Source of the DNA: JAZGER01 sp036480335 | GTDB taxonomy: Bacteria > Pseudomonadota > Gammaproteobacteria > DSM-19610 | Direction of reading: 5' to 3' | Length of the DNA: 64,000 nucleotides | Assembly: GCA_036480335.1 (NCBI GenBank) | Contig: JAZGGH010000051.1 | Coordinates: forward strand, 118,687 to 182,686 | In this document: positions 10,189 to 19,409 of the stretch, in pieces | Position numbering within the stretch: position 1 is the stretch's first letter | Layout: each line of letters starts with the position of its first letter | Notes under the pieces: model-generated | What the model was told of the DNA's origin: nothing | What the model saw: only the letters and a program-made list of their open reading frames with translations | The model's database searches: none | Program-made: the position numbers and the translations under genes

Positions 10189-11922
10189 TTGCACGTTGTG
10201 GAAGAATGTCTGGCCCAGTTGCTTAAAAAGCAACAGGAAGGACACAAAACGGGTGAAGATGATATAGATCATGCGCTGGTGCTGACAGAAGCACTTGCCC
10301 ACTATAATAAGGTCAGTGCTGATTGTGGCTCTGAATGTCCACTCAATGTTGTTGTTGTCGGTCCCACTCAGTCGGGAAAAAGTACCACCATCAATTGGTT
10401 AACCGGCACACAAGCTGCAAAAGCTGAGGCATTGGCAGGTTATACACGGCATGCACAAGGTTTTATTACGGTAGAGCTTCTAGCGAATATCGAACAGTAT
10501 CTGGAGCATTTTTTTAATCAGTGGGAACGGGTTGAGCAATCCGAATTAACCAATCAGGAACTGTCAGCCTGGTCTATAACCCGGGTAGATGCCAAAAAAG
10601 AATACTCTCAACCAATTATTTTCTGGGATACGCCAGACTTTGATTCCATCAGTTCAAAAGCTTACCGAACGGTTGCCCTGAAATTGCTCGCATTTGCGGA
10701 TGTGATTGTGTTTATGGTCAGTAAGGAAAAATATGCTGATCAGACGGTATGGGATACGTTGAAAATCATCCAGCCTTTGCATACGCCATTGTTGATTTGT
10801 CTGAACAAAACACCGCAAGATGCGGCGAATGAAATTCTCCCTGAGCTGGATGAGCGTTTATCCAATGCCGGTTTACAGGCAGGGGTGATTAATATTCCCT
10901 ATCTGGAGAATACCCAGAACAGTGAAGAGCATGCTCAACGTCTGCGCGAAGCATTGAAGCCGTTACTGAAACAGTGCGAGCATCGTGACATTCCCTATGT
11001 TATTCGGACTATTGCCAGACAACACTGGAAAATATGGACAGTAGATGCCTACCATGAAATCGAATTATTGGCTCAGTGGCAGGCTACTGTTGCAGAATCA
11101 CTGGATGATATGAGCTCACAATATGAAACAGATTACCTGCAGGGACCACTCTATGAGGGCACGTTGCAAAAAGCGATGGTTCGCCTGCTGGAGTTGATTG
11201 AAGTGCCTGGCCTGGCTGCGCCGCTGGTGCATGCGCGCAAAGCGCTTACCTGGCCTGCCAGAAAAATACGCGCTATGTTTGCGCAGGCAAAATTACCCGT
11301 TGTGGCTGGGGCCGTTCAACTCGATAAGGAAAAAGAAATATTGCAGGATGAGCTAGCGCGGTTACTGGTTTCACTGCAGCACCATACCGGTAAGCAACTG
11401 GCAAAAGGAAACCATGTTGACCGTCAATGGTGGAAAAATCTGTTTAATATTATTGACCTGCAATCAGATTCAATTACCCGTGATTTTTCCATCGATGTTG
11501 ATCAATATCAGATGCTTTTTCAGCAGCAAATAGATGCGGCAGCGGATGAGCTATATGCACACCTTCAGGAAAACCCTGCAAAACTAAATGGTCTGCGCAT
11601 GGCAAGAGTGACGACAGATGCCGCAGCCGTCGTCATAGCCTTGAAAACCGGCGGTATAGGTTTGAACGACCTGGTGCTGACGCCGGCGATGTTGTCATTT
11701 GTTTCCATGCTGACCGAAGGTGCGTTGGGGCAATATATGCAGGGTGTCGAGCGAAAATTGAAAAAATCGCAAAAAGAAGCCGTTTGTAATCTTTTAATTA
11801 CAAAGACACTACAGGGAAGAATGAATGGCTTACAGTCATCAATGTCACAGAAAGGATTGTATAATTTATCCTTGAGTCAGTTATCAGCTGTAGAAAAGGA
11901 ACTCGGATTACAAGATGGATAA
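10189..11922 (+). CDS. large P-loop GTPase, first of a tandem pair
   Basis: A 577-residue GTPase of the Era/dynamin-like broad class; the exact family is not recognised. Motifs: G1 GPTQSGKST at residues 58-66, G3 DTPD near 147-150, and G4-like LNKT near 204-207 (the usual NKxD Asp is absent). A weakly hydrophobic stretch lies near residues 475-520, after a long helical middle. The start is TTG 10189 with GAGAGGAG just upstream. The 3' end overlaps the next GTPase gene by 8 bases, so the two are translated together and probably act together, perhaps at the membrane (inference). Confidence 0.8.
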   Translation: MHVVEECLAQLLKKQQEGHKTGEDDIDHALVLTEALAHYNKVSADCGSECPLNVVVVGPTQSGKSTTINWLTGTQAAKAEALAGYTRHAQGFITVELLANIEQYLEHFFNQWERVEQSELTNQELSAWSITRVDAKKEYSQPIIFWDTPDFDSISSKAYRTVALKLLAFADVIVFMVSKEKYADQTVWDTLKIIQPLHTPLLICLNKTPQDAANEILPELDERLSNAGLQAGVINIPYLENTQNSEEHAQRLREALKPLLKQCEHRDIPYVIRTIARQHWKIWTVDAYHEIELLAQWQATVAESLDDMSSQYETDYLQGPLYEGTLQKAMVRLLELIEVPGLAAPLVHARKALTWPARKIRAMFAQAKLPVVAGAVQLDKEKEILQDELARLLVSLQHHTGKQLAKGNHVDRQWWKNLFNIIDLQSDSITRDFSIDVDQYQMLFQQQIDAAADELYAHLQENPAKLNGLRMARVTTDAAAVVIALKTGGIGLNDLVLTPAMLSFVSMLTEGALGQYMQGVERKLKKSQKEAVCNLLITKTLQGRMNGLQSSMSQKGLYNLSLSQLSAVEKELGLQDG

Positions 11923-13552
11923 ATTTAATCGCTGCTACAGTAAAATAAAAAAATGGGCTGCTGATGCTGAAAAAGCGGGCTGGTTGAGCGAAGATGCATT
12001 GACCGTATTCGAGCAGGTAGATGAATTAACCGCAGACCGGTTATTCGACACATCACAACGCCCACTACTGGTTGCCTTTTTTGGCGGTACGGGTGTGGGT
12101 AAGAGCAGTCTGCTGAATCGCTTATCGGATCAGGAAATTGCCAGAGTAGGTGCAATCCGCCCGACATCACATAATGTCACGCTATATATTCATGAGGCCT
12201 ATAAGGACCATCTGGAAGAACATACCTTGCCGACTGAGGATACAAAGATTGTTTATCATCAGGATGATAACAAACGTTATTTTGCCTGGCTGGATTTGCC
12301 AGATATAGATAGCACCGAGCAGCACAATCGAGCTATCGTGGAGCAATGGTTACCCGTTGTTGACTGGTTAATTTATGTGGTGACGCCAGAACGCTACCAG
12401 GATGAACAGGGCTGGCGGTTTGTACAACAACGTGGTGAGAAACATAACTGGTTGTTTGTCATCAATCATTGGGATCAGGGTGAAGCCTCACAGCGAGAAG
12501 ATTTTCGCCAGCGTTTACAGGGTGCAGGGTTTAGTGATCCGGTTATTTTGGTAACCAGTTGCCACCCAACAATTAAAATACTGGATGACCAGTTTTCTGA
12601 ACTGGAAGCACGTTTACAGCAAACCCTGAAAGAGACGGGGCTTGAAGCATTGCAGCAACAGGCCAGGGTAAGGCAGTGGCGCAGTTTGCAACAATCCTTT
12701 GGATCGTTACTGCATAGGCTTGAATCTTCAAAGCAGTGGGCATTGCTGAAAGACGACTGGAACAAGACGCTGGATCAGGGGCTGGAAGATGTCACCGGGC
12801 GTCTTCAACGAAATACAGATACCCAATTCAATCAATGGGCATTACAGGAAGAAAACAAACCAGGTCAATTGCCTTTGCTCGAAGAACAAACGATGGAAAA
12901 AGATGCAGGGCAAGTACTGAATGCAATTTGTGATCAAAGTGTATCAACACTGCTTTACCGTTTGCGCGATGAAGTTGAAAACAATTTTACGAAACGGGAT
13001 TTTTCAACAGCGCTTGTTCGAAGGCCTCTCAGTCAGGCGGCTGAGGATAGCCAGGAGATGCTAGTACGCATGACAGTCACCGGCTTTACTGCCGGTATTG
13101 ACAAACCTGGAACAACAATTAGCCGGTTTATGATCCGGATGATACGTGGGCTACGATGGTTGTTACCCCTCTCTGCAGCTCTCTGGGCGACCTACCATGT
13201 GGTAATGCGTTACCAGTCGGGTACTGATGGTGGTGATTTTTTGGGGATTAATTTCGCCATACACAGCCTGATGTTGATCGGCCTTGGCTGGCTGGTCCCC
13301 TATATTTTGCTGAAACAGCTAAAGCCTTCTCTGGCGCGATCTGCGTATCAGGGGATTAAGCAACGGATTGCTGCAGCTGATGTTGAGCTTCGACAGATTT
13401 TTGATCAGGTATGGCGGGATATAAATCAGGAAAAACAGGCGTATATTGAAAGGCATCATACGATTTATGATCAGTATCGAGAAGAGCTGGGCAGCGCACA
13501 AAAATTATCCACAACGTACCAGGGGCGTGGTAGCCGAAGCACGACTGACTAA
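11915..13552 (+). CDS. membrane-associated P-loop GTPase, second of a tandem pair
   Basis: A 545-residue GTPase with G1 GGTGVGKSS at residues 57-65, the G2-like Thr in RPTSHN, G3 DLPD near 126-129 and a variant G4 NHWD (consensus NKxD) near 183-186. The C-terminal part has two transmembrane segments, about 412-432 (LLPLSAALWATYHVVM) and 446-467 (IHSLMLIGLGWLVPYILL), followed by a helical tail. The GTPase head plus helical and membrane hairpin layout resembles dynamin-like or Era-like membrane GTPases. Two bases separate it from the broken third gene. Confidence 0.8.
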   Translation: MDKFNRCYSKIKKWAADAEKAGWLSEDALTVFEQVDELTADRLFDTSQRPLLVAFFGGTGVGKSSLLNRLSDQEIARVGAIRPTSHNVTLYIHEAYKDHLEEHTLPTEDTKIVYHQDDNKRYFAWLDLPDIDSTEQHNRAIVEQWLPVVDWLIYVVTPERYQDEQGWRFVQQRGEKHNWLFVINHWDQGEASQREDFRQRLQGAGFSDPVILVTSCHPTIKILDDQFSELEARLQQTLKETGLEALQQQARVRQWRSLQQSFGSLLHRLESSKQWALLKDDWNKTLDQGLEDVTGRLQRNTDTQFNQWALQEENKPGQLPLLEEQTMEKDAGQVLNAICDQSVSTLLYRLRDEVENNFTKRDFSTALVRRPLSQAAEDSQEMLVRMTVTGFTAGIDKPGTTISRFMIRMIRGLRWLLPLSAALWATYHVVMRYQSGTDGGDFLGINFAIHSLMLIGLGWLVPYILLKQLKPSLARSAYQGIKQRIAAADVELRQIFDQVWRDINQEKQAYIERHHTIYDQYREELGSAQKLSTTYQGRGSRSTTD

Positions 13553-13554
13553 AT

Positions 13555-14422
13555 ATGGATAATATACTGATACTCAGCATTTTTCTGGTCTTTATCACTG
13601 CATTGGCGGGCAGTTTTTTTCAGCACCGTAAACGTGATCGCGTACTGACTGAATTTCAGGGTTATCAAATTATTTTGCAATTACAGGAAGACCAGAAAGT
13701 CTGGGGGAGAATGGATGTGTTTCCCAATGGCCTGGAATTGCATTATGCGCGCCCCTATAAAAACCTTATTCCAGACGCAGGATGCGCGCCTGAAAAAAAT
13801 CACCACACAGGCGGTTGGCGCCATGGGGAATTCCTTTGACCCTATCCTGGAGCGTCATTTAGGTAAGCCAGTGGTGATCGAGTTAATGAATGAGGCGGGT
13901 AAAGAAGAATTCTCAGGTTTGTTAAGAGAATATTCGCAGGGATGGTTATCGATATTTGATTGTCAGGTGAAATTAAATAACTGGCTACCGCTGGGTGATG
14001 ATTTGCGTTTGACCATTCAACGGGATCTGGATTTTGCCATGGAAATTTCGCTGATGGATGATGGACAACCGATTCTTTCTCTGACTATGGAATGTTTTGC
14101 CAGTAATGGTCTGCGTTGTAAACGCATTGAGGGCAAGGAATACCGCTTTGATCTTGATGTAGATATGCAAAAAGGCGATAGAAAAAGTTGGCAATTGACT
14201 GATATTCCCGCTGCACTCTGGTCAAAACTGGACAGAACAGTGCTGCCGCTGTTTATTCAACTGGTTGCGCCAGAAAGGCAGCAGGATGACGGAAATAATA
14301 CAATATTAGACTACCTCCCCGATCTGTATTTACTGGTTGAAAGTGTTGCTTCGGCAGATGTTATTGTTCCCAGAAGTCGAGCAGTATTACGGCATTCTGC
14401 TGCGTTTGTAAAACAGGGTTAA
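13555..14422 (+). pseudogene. membrane-anchored protein of the GTPase unit, reading frame broken
   Basis: Two overlapping frames appear to be halves of one gene. The first (from ATG 13555) gives an N-terminal membrane anchor (ILILSIFLVFITALAGSFF) and the start of a soluble domain up to HYARPYKN, then runs to a stop at 13839. The second, shifted by +1, continues from LFQTQDARLKKI near 13760 to 14422 with ordinary protein composition (LERHLGKPVVIELMNE, EYSQGWLSIFDCQ). Joined near 13760 they would make about 286 residues. The cause may be a single-base change, an internal deletion or a sequencing error. The product is not recognised; it is tightly linked to the two GTPases. Confidence 0.65.
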
Positions 14423-14449
14423 TCGCAAACCAGATTCCCTGAATAGTCA

Positions 14450-15211
14450 TTAGGGGTTAGTTACCGCATAAATATCATAACGGGTTTTTTTGCTGCAGAC
14501 TGATCCTGCGGGCCTGGTTTGATCGAGAGGTTTGGCGGAAGCCGGTCGTTTGACCACCACACGTTTACCCGCCTGGCTCATGGCCGCATTGAATAGTTGT
14601 CCAGAATCCATATCTGCACCAATAAGCAACTGCAATATTTGCATATCTTTTTTTACCAGTGCGGAACTCTTTTTTTGCGGGAACATAGGATCCAGATAAA
14701 TACTGTCAGGCAGTACTGCTGATTGTTTCAGATAGTTGATCGCATCCTCTTTTATCAAGGTCATACGCTCTGCAGCTGCAGCGGTGTCTCGGCTATTAGC
14801 GGCACGCAGCAGACCATCTTCGAGTAGAACAGCAAGTATCGGTGAGCGTTCACACAGGATAACCTCGCAACCGAGGCTGGCAAGAATATAGGCATCACGA
14901 CCCAGACCGGCGGTTGCATCAATGATGCTGGGATTAAATCCTGGCTTCATGCCGATGGCGCGCGCCAGAGGCTGGTTGCGTCCGCCGCCAAAACGTCGCC
15001 TGTGAGCCAGTGCACCATTGACAAAGTCGACATATACTGAGCTGTTTGTGTGTGTCTGTCTGAGTTCCAGACGCTGTTGTGTAACTACAAGCAAAAGTTC
15101 AAATGTCTCAGCCGGTTCGGCAAAAGGGATACGCAACTGCTCAGCGAGTTGCTGAGCACGCCTGCGTGATTCAACTTGCTGGCTAACGACTCCGATAGAC
15201 AGTGCCTGCAT
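14450..15211 (-). CDS. rsmJ: 16S rRNA (guanine1516-N2)-methyltransferase
   Basis: SAM-dependent enzyme that methylates G1516 of 16S rRNA. The 253 residues match RsmJ (formerly YhiQ). The signature block VDFVNGALAHRRRFGGGRNQ-like region spans about residues 62-82, the SAM-binding motif IDATAGLGRDAYILASLG is near 97-114, and YLDPMFPQKKSSALVKKDMQ, typical of the family, is near 172-191. It diverges from uvrD across a 75-base gap. Confidence 0.95.
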   Translation of the reverse strand: MQALSIGVVSQQVESRRRAQQLAEQLRIPFAEPAETFELLLVVTQQRLELRQTHTNSSVYVDFVNGALAHRRRFGGGRNQPLARAIGMKPGFNPSIIDATAGLGRDAYILASLGCEVILCERSPILAVLLEDGLLRAANSRDTAAAAERMTLIKEDAINYLKQSAVLPDSIYLDPMFPQKKSSALVKKDMQILQLLIGADMDSGQLFNAAMSQAGKRVVVKRPASAKPLDQTRPAGSVCSKKTRYDIYAVTNP

Positions 15212-15239
15212 TGGATATCCCTTCGCATTAATTTGAATG

Positions 15240-15255
15240 GTGTATAAACATACAG
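15240..15255 (+). promoter_or_regulatory. LexA-box-like site in front of uvrD
   Basis: GTGTATAAACATACAG matches the gammaproteobacterial SOS box (CTGT-N8-ACAG, with alternating A/T centre) at all key positions but the first base. It is 31 bases upstream of the uvrD ATG, and a possible -10 TAGAAT is at 15275-15280. uvrD is a known LexA target in E. coli, which supports the call. Confidence 0.7.
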
Positions 15256-15286
15256 TATTTGATAGTAAATTTGCTAGAATACCGCC

Positions 15287-17455
15287 ATGGACGTATCACA
15301 TATTATTGAATCTCTAAATGACGCACAGCGCGAAGCCGTCACCGCATCTCAGGCACCGTTGTTGGTGCTGGCAGGTGCGGGTAGTGGCAAAACCCGAGTA
15401 TTGGTTCATCGGGTAGCCTGGATGATACAGGTCGAAAATATATCACCCTTTGCCGTCCTGGCGGTTACCTTTACGAATAAGGCCGCAGGTGAAATGCGCT
15501 CGCGGATTGAGCAACTGGTCAATATTCCCGCCAGGGGTATGTGGGTTGGTACCTTTCATGGTCTCGCGCACCGATTATTACGTGCTCACTGGCAGGAAGC
15601 GGGATTGCCGCAATCTTTTCAGATTCTAGACTCTGATGACCAGTTTCGTGTCCTGAAACGGATTATCAGGGCAATGGAGCTGGATGAAACTCGTTGGCCA
15701 CCCAGGCAGATGCAGTGGTTTATCAATGCGCGTAAAGATGAAGGTTTGCGGGCAAAGCATATTGAACATCAGGATGATCCCTTCCTGCGTACCCAGCTGG
15801 AGATCTACCAGGCCTATGAAGATGCATGTCAGCGTTCCGGACTGGTAGATTTTGCAGAGCTGCTGTTGCGGGCACACGAACTCTGGTTGAACAACGCTGA
15901 TGTACTGGCGCACTATCAGGCACGCTTTCGGCATATTCTTGTGGATGAGTTTCAGGATACAAATACGATTCAATATGCCTGGTTGCAACTGTTAGCAGGT
16001 AAAGATATCGGTATGACCATTGTTGGCGACGATGATCAGTCGATTTATGGCTGGCGCGGCGCGCGCATCGATAATCTACAACGTTTTGAGGCTGATTATC
16101 CTGGCGCGAGAACCTTGAGGCTAGAACAGAATTATCGATCAACAGCGGTTATCCTTAAAGCAGCTAACACACTGATTGCTAATAATACCGGGCGTCTGGG
16201 GAAAACCCTCTGGACTGAGGGCGAAGAAGGCAATCCAATACAGTTATACAGTGCATTCAATGAACAGGATGAAGCACGTTATGTCATTGAGCGACTGCAA
16301 CAACTGGTTGAAGAAGGCAGTGCCAGAAGTGATATTGCCATTCTTTACCGTTCCAATGCTCAGTCGCGCAGTTTTGAAGAAAAATTGCTGCAAACGGGGG
16401 TGCCGTATCGGGTTTATGGTGGTCTGCGTTTCTTCGAGCGACAGGAAATCAAGGATGCTTTGTCATATTTACGCCTGTGTATGAATCGGGACGATGATGC
16501 CTCGTTTGATCGTATCGTCAATCAGCCGCCAAGAGGGATTGGTAATCGCACCCTCGATATTTTACGTCAACAGGCCAGGTTGCAGGAACAATCATTGTGG
16601 GATGCAATGGAGTCTGTGATCGAAGCGCAATCACTCAATGCCCGAGCTACAAACGCACTCATTGGTTTTATTCGCCTGATCAATGCATTCAGCGAAACGA
16701 TCGAATCTCTTACACTCAGTGAGCAGGTTGGACACATTGTTGATCAGAGTGGCTTAAAGCCGCATTATGAAAAAGAAAAAGGTGAAAAAGGGCAGGCAAG
16801 ACTGGAAAACATGGATGAATTAATCAATGCGGCACGGGAGTTTGAAGGGGCTGAGCCTGTAGATGATATGGATCCATTATCCGCTTTTTTATCCAATGCG
16901 GCACTTGAGGCGGGTGAGGGTCAGGCAGATGCCTGGGAAGATTGTGTGCAATTGATGACCCTGCATTCTGCCAAGGGCCTTGAGTTCGATCATATTTTTC
17001 TGGTGGGTCTCGAAGAGGGATTATTCCCTCATCGCATGTCGATTGAGGAACCTGGGCGCCTCGAAGAAGAACGCCGGCTTTGTTATGTGGGCATAACACG
17101 AGCAAAAAAAGCGCTGGTTATCAGTTATGCAGAGCATCGCCGCATGCATGGAAAAGACAATTACTGCGTTCCGTCACGATTTATTCGGGAAATTCCTGCG
17201 GAATTGTTGCAGGAAATTCGACCACAGATTCAGGTTAGCAGACCGGTTAGCACTTTCCGGAGAGCAACGGCGCAGTTCGAAGAATCAGATACCGGCAGCT
17301 ATCGACTGGGTCAGCGGGTTAGACATAGCAATTTTGGAGAAGGTGTTGTATTGAATTATGAAGGACAGGGTAGTCATGCACGTGTTCAGGTGAACTTTCA
17401 GGACGCTGGGGCTAAATGGCTGGTGGTCACTTATGCAAATCTGGAACCCATTTAG
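15287..17455 (+). CDS. uvrD: DNA helicase II (UvrD)
   Basis: 3'-5' superfamily 1 helicase of nucleotide excision and mismatch repair. The 722 residues carry all motifs: LNDAQREAVTA (Q motif), Walker A AGAGSGKT near residues 28-35, VDEFQDTN (motif II), GDDDQSIYGWRGA (III), LHSAKGLEFDHIFLVGLEEGLFPH (V region, in two blocks) and RRLCYVGITRAKK (VI). The C-terminal tail (VRHSNFGEGVVLNYEG) is the Tudor-like domain that contacts partners such as UvrB and RNA polymerase in related proteins. Probably SOS-regulated through the site just upstream. Confidence 0.97.
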   Translation: MDVSHIIESLNDAQREAVTASQAPLLVLAGAGSGKTRVLVHRVAWMIQVENISPFAVLAVTFTNKAAGEMRSRIEQLVNIPARGMWVGTFHGLAHRLLRAHWQEAGLPQSFQILDSDDQFRVLKRIIRAMELDETRWPPRQMQWFINARKDEGLRAKHIEHQDDPFLRTQLEIYQAYEDACQRSGLVDFAELLLRAHELWLNNADVLAHYQARFRHILVDEFQDTNTIQYAWLQLLAGKDIGMTIVGDDDQSIYGWRGARIDNLQRFEADYPGARTLRLEQNYRSTAVILKAANTLIANNTGRLGKTLWTEGEEGNPIQLYSAFNEQDEARYVIERLQQLVEEGSARSDIAILYRSNAQSRSFEEKLLQTGVPYRVYGGLRFFERQEIKDALSYLRLCMNRDDDASFDRIVNQPPRGIGNRTLDILRQQARLQEQSLWDAMESVIEAQSLNARATNALIGFIRLINAFSETIESLTLSEQVGHIVDQSGLKPHYEKEKGEKGQARLENMDELINAAREFEGAEPVDDMDPLSAFLSNAALEAGEGQADAWEDCVQLMTLHSAKGLEFDHIFLVGLEEGLFPHRMSIEEPGRLEEERRLCYVGITRAKKALVISYAEHRRMHGKDNYCVPSRFIREIPAELLQEIRPQIQVSRPVSTFRRATAQFEESDTGSYRLGQRVRHSNFGEGVVLNYEGQGSHARVQVNFQDAGAKWLVVTYANLEPI

Positions 17456-17756
17456 CTGAAAACCCAACTTGGTTAATCTCAGGTGTAGAGAATGGCCCAT
17501 CGGCCGATAATTCTGTTTATAGACGAGCACTTAGCCTTAAATCTGCATGAATGAGTCCAGCCATAAAGATTAAGTTTATGATTTATTCTGTCGTGTCCTG
17601 AGAAGAGCCTCATGAGGCTTTAGAAGGGAATCCTTGCTGAACTGGATGGTGCAGGGTTTTTGGGTTGCTTAAGCGTTTGTAATATCTGCATTTACTCGTT
17701 ATGGCATGACAATGATAAACGAGTTATCAAGGATATAAGCATCAGGGAGATCAGAG
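17456..17756. other. 301-base intergenic region between uvrD and the Sel1 protein gene
   Basis: No coding potential seen. It holds a 14-base perfect palindrome AGCCTCATGAGGCT (17606-17619) followed by only two further T residues, a weak terminator at best, and an inverted repeat ACTCGTT (17694-17700) with AACGAGT (17718-17724) just in front of the Sel1 gene, which could be an operator. Confidence 0.5.
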
Positions 17757-19148
17757 ATGAAGCTGTTTTTGAGTATAGTTTTTTTACTAAGCTGTTTTTG
17801 GCAGTCAGTGGTTGCAGCGGATATGTGGACGGCCCATTTTGAAAAAAATCTGGCCAGTGCACAACAGGGCAATGCAGATGCAGAATATGAAACTGGCATT
17901 ATGTATTTGAAAGGTCAGGGTACCATTGCCGACCGTGTTGAAGGTCTTGAGTGGCTACAAAGAGCGGCTGACCAGGGCCATTCAAAGGCAACACGCAAAC
18001 TGGCCAGGGAGCAAAAGAACAGCCAGAAGTTTTCCCGGTTGGTAAAAAAGGCTGAACAGGGAAATGCGAATGCCCAATATGATGTAGGTATGATGCTTGA
18101 TACAGGCCGTGGGACAAATATTGACCATCAGGTGGCCTTTAACTGGTTATCCATGGCGGCAGAACAGGGCCACAAAAAATCTCTCACCCAGATGGGAATA
18201 AGACTCTACAAAGGTGAGGGCGTCAGTCGGGATGCTCAGAGGGCAGTTGAACAATTTTCAAAAGTGGCTGACAGTGAAGTTATTGCCCAGTATTACCTGG
18301 GCGAGGCATATGCTGAAGGCATGGGTGTAAAAAAAGATCTGGAAGAGTCTCTCACCTGGTATAACAGAGCTGCGGTTGGTGGTTTTGGCCGTGCGGTTGG
18401 CAAGGCGATTAACATTGAAGAGCAAATTAAACGGGGTAAGCATAAACGGACTCAGGTAGCCAAAGAGTCGAGCATAAAGAAAACCATTGAAAAAGCGCCG
18501 GTAGTGACAAATGTCGTAGCACCTCTGGCGTCTCCAACAATAAAAAAGGTCGTCAGGTCAAAAGCGAAACCAAAAATACAGCAAAAGCCAAAAGTTAAAG
18601 TGGTAAGAAACAAATATAAAAAGCCAGTAAAGAAAAAGTCGCGTACTAAACTATCGCGGAGCATTGCTACTCGGCCAGCAGTGAACACATCAGGTCCAGC
18701 ATCCATTATCAGGGAGCTAGATGGAGGTAAGAATAATAATTTTGGAATTGATTACCTGTTGAATAAAAAATGGAGTTCGAATGGCAAATTAATGAGTTTT
18801 TTGCCATCTTCCCTGAATGATTGTACGCGGGAGAAAAAGCGTATTGTCTGTTTCAGCCGTGAGCTTCAGAAACAACGTATGGACAACAAGATTACTTTTA
18901 AGGTGAAATCCTTCATTACAAAAATCCCGGGCTCACAGGACAGTTTTACAGTCACCTACAAAAATCTGGTTCTGGATGTTGAGAAAAAGCAACATGCTTC
19001 TGAAGACGAGAGTTCCGAAACAGGATTCAGGGTAAAGACTGGCTGGACACGCAAGCATGTAGCAAGGTGTACCTATACCAGTAGCAAAACCCTGAAATGT
19101 ATCAAGGATGGTACGCATAGAATAGATGTTCAGAGCAGAAATTATTAG
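17757..19148 (+). CDS. secreted Sel1-repeat protein with a basic linker
   Basis: A 463-residue exported protein. Residues 1-20 form a signal peptide (LFLSIVFLLSCFWQSVVA, cleavage near AA-D). Residues about 35-215 are Sel1-type tetratricopeptide-like repeats, with recurring GNADAEYETGIMYLKGQG, GNANAQYDVGMMLDTGRG and AQYYLGEAYAEGMGV units; such repeats act as protein-binding scaffolds. A very Lys/Arg-rich linker (about 235-300) precedes a C-terminal domain of about 140 residues with four Cys that I do not recognise. The ATG has an AGGGAG site upstream. A small membrane protein gene follows after 12 bases, so the two are likely cotranscribed. Confidence 0.85.
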   Translation: MKLFLSIVFLLSCFWQSVVAADMWTAHFEKNLASAQQGNADAEYETGIMYLKGQGTIADRVEGLEWLQRAADQGHSKATRKLAREQKNSQKFSRLVKKAEQGNANAQYDVGMMLDTGRGTNIDHQVAFNWLSMAAEQGHKKSLTQMGIRLYKGEGVSRDAQRAVEQFSKVADSEVIAQYYLGEAYAEGMGVKKDLEESLTWYNRAAVGGFGRAVGKAINIEEQIKRGKHKRTQVAKESSIKKTIEKAPVVTNVVAPLASPTIKKVVRSKAKPKIQQKPKVKVVRNKYKKPVKKKSRTKLSRSIATRPAVNTSGPASIIRELDGGKNNNFGIDYLLNKKWSSNGKLMSFLPSSLNDCTREKKRIVCFSRELQKQRMDNKITFKVKSFITKIPGSQDSFTVTYKNLVLDVEKKQHASEDESSETGFRVKTGWTRKHVARCTYTSSKTLKCIKDGTHRIDVQSRNY

Positions 19149-19160
19149 CAGGATATTTCT

Positions 19161-19364
19161 ATGAATGAAGCCATATTACTCTGGGGCGTGGTTTGCAGTT
19201 CAATTGGTCTCGGGTATTTTGTCTATGGGCGTAGACAGAAGAACAGTATTGTCCTGATATCAGGCATAGGTTTGATGTTTTTTCCTTACTTTGTCAGTAA
19301 TGCTTTCGCATTTGCGCTGACTGCGATTATTTTACTGGTGCTACCACATTTTATACAGATATGA
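19161..19364 (+). CDS. small two-pass membrane protein
   Basis: A 67-residue hydrophobic protein with segments at about residues 4-21 (AILLWGVVCSSIGLGYFV) and 29-64 (SIVLISGIGLMFFPYFV then AFALTAIILLVLPHF), joined by the basic loop YGRRQKNS. The layout GLGYFVYGRRQ...GLMFFPYFV resembles small conserved proteobacterial membrane proteins sometimes labelled amino-acid-transport-like, but no activity is known. An AGGATA site lies 6 bases before the ATG. Twelve bases after the Sel1 gene and 45 before ppk. Confidence 0.75.
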   Translation: MNEAILLWGVVCSSIGLGYFVYGRRQKNSIVLISGIGLMFFPYFVSNAFAFALTAIILLVLPHFIQI

Positions 19365-19409
19365 TTATCCCTTGACTGGTATTCCAGGTATTTTGAAAAG
19401 GTTTGCTTG

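Noticed and set aside
13755..13770. Programmed frameshift in the third gene of the GTPase unit
   Set aside because: An A-rich run is present, but the change needed is +1 whereas A-AAA-AAN slippage gives -1; mutation or sequencing error is simpler.
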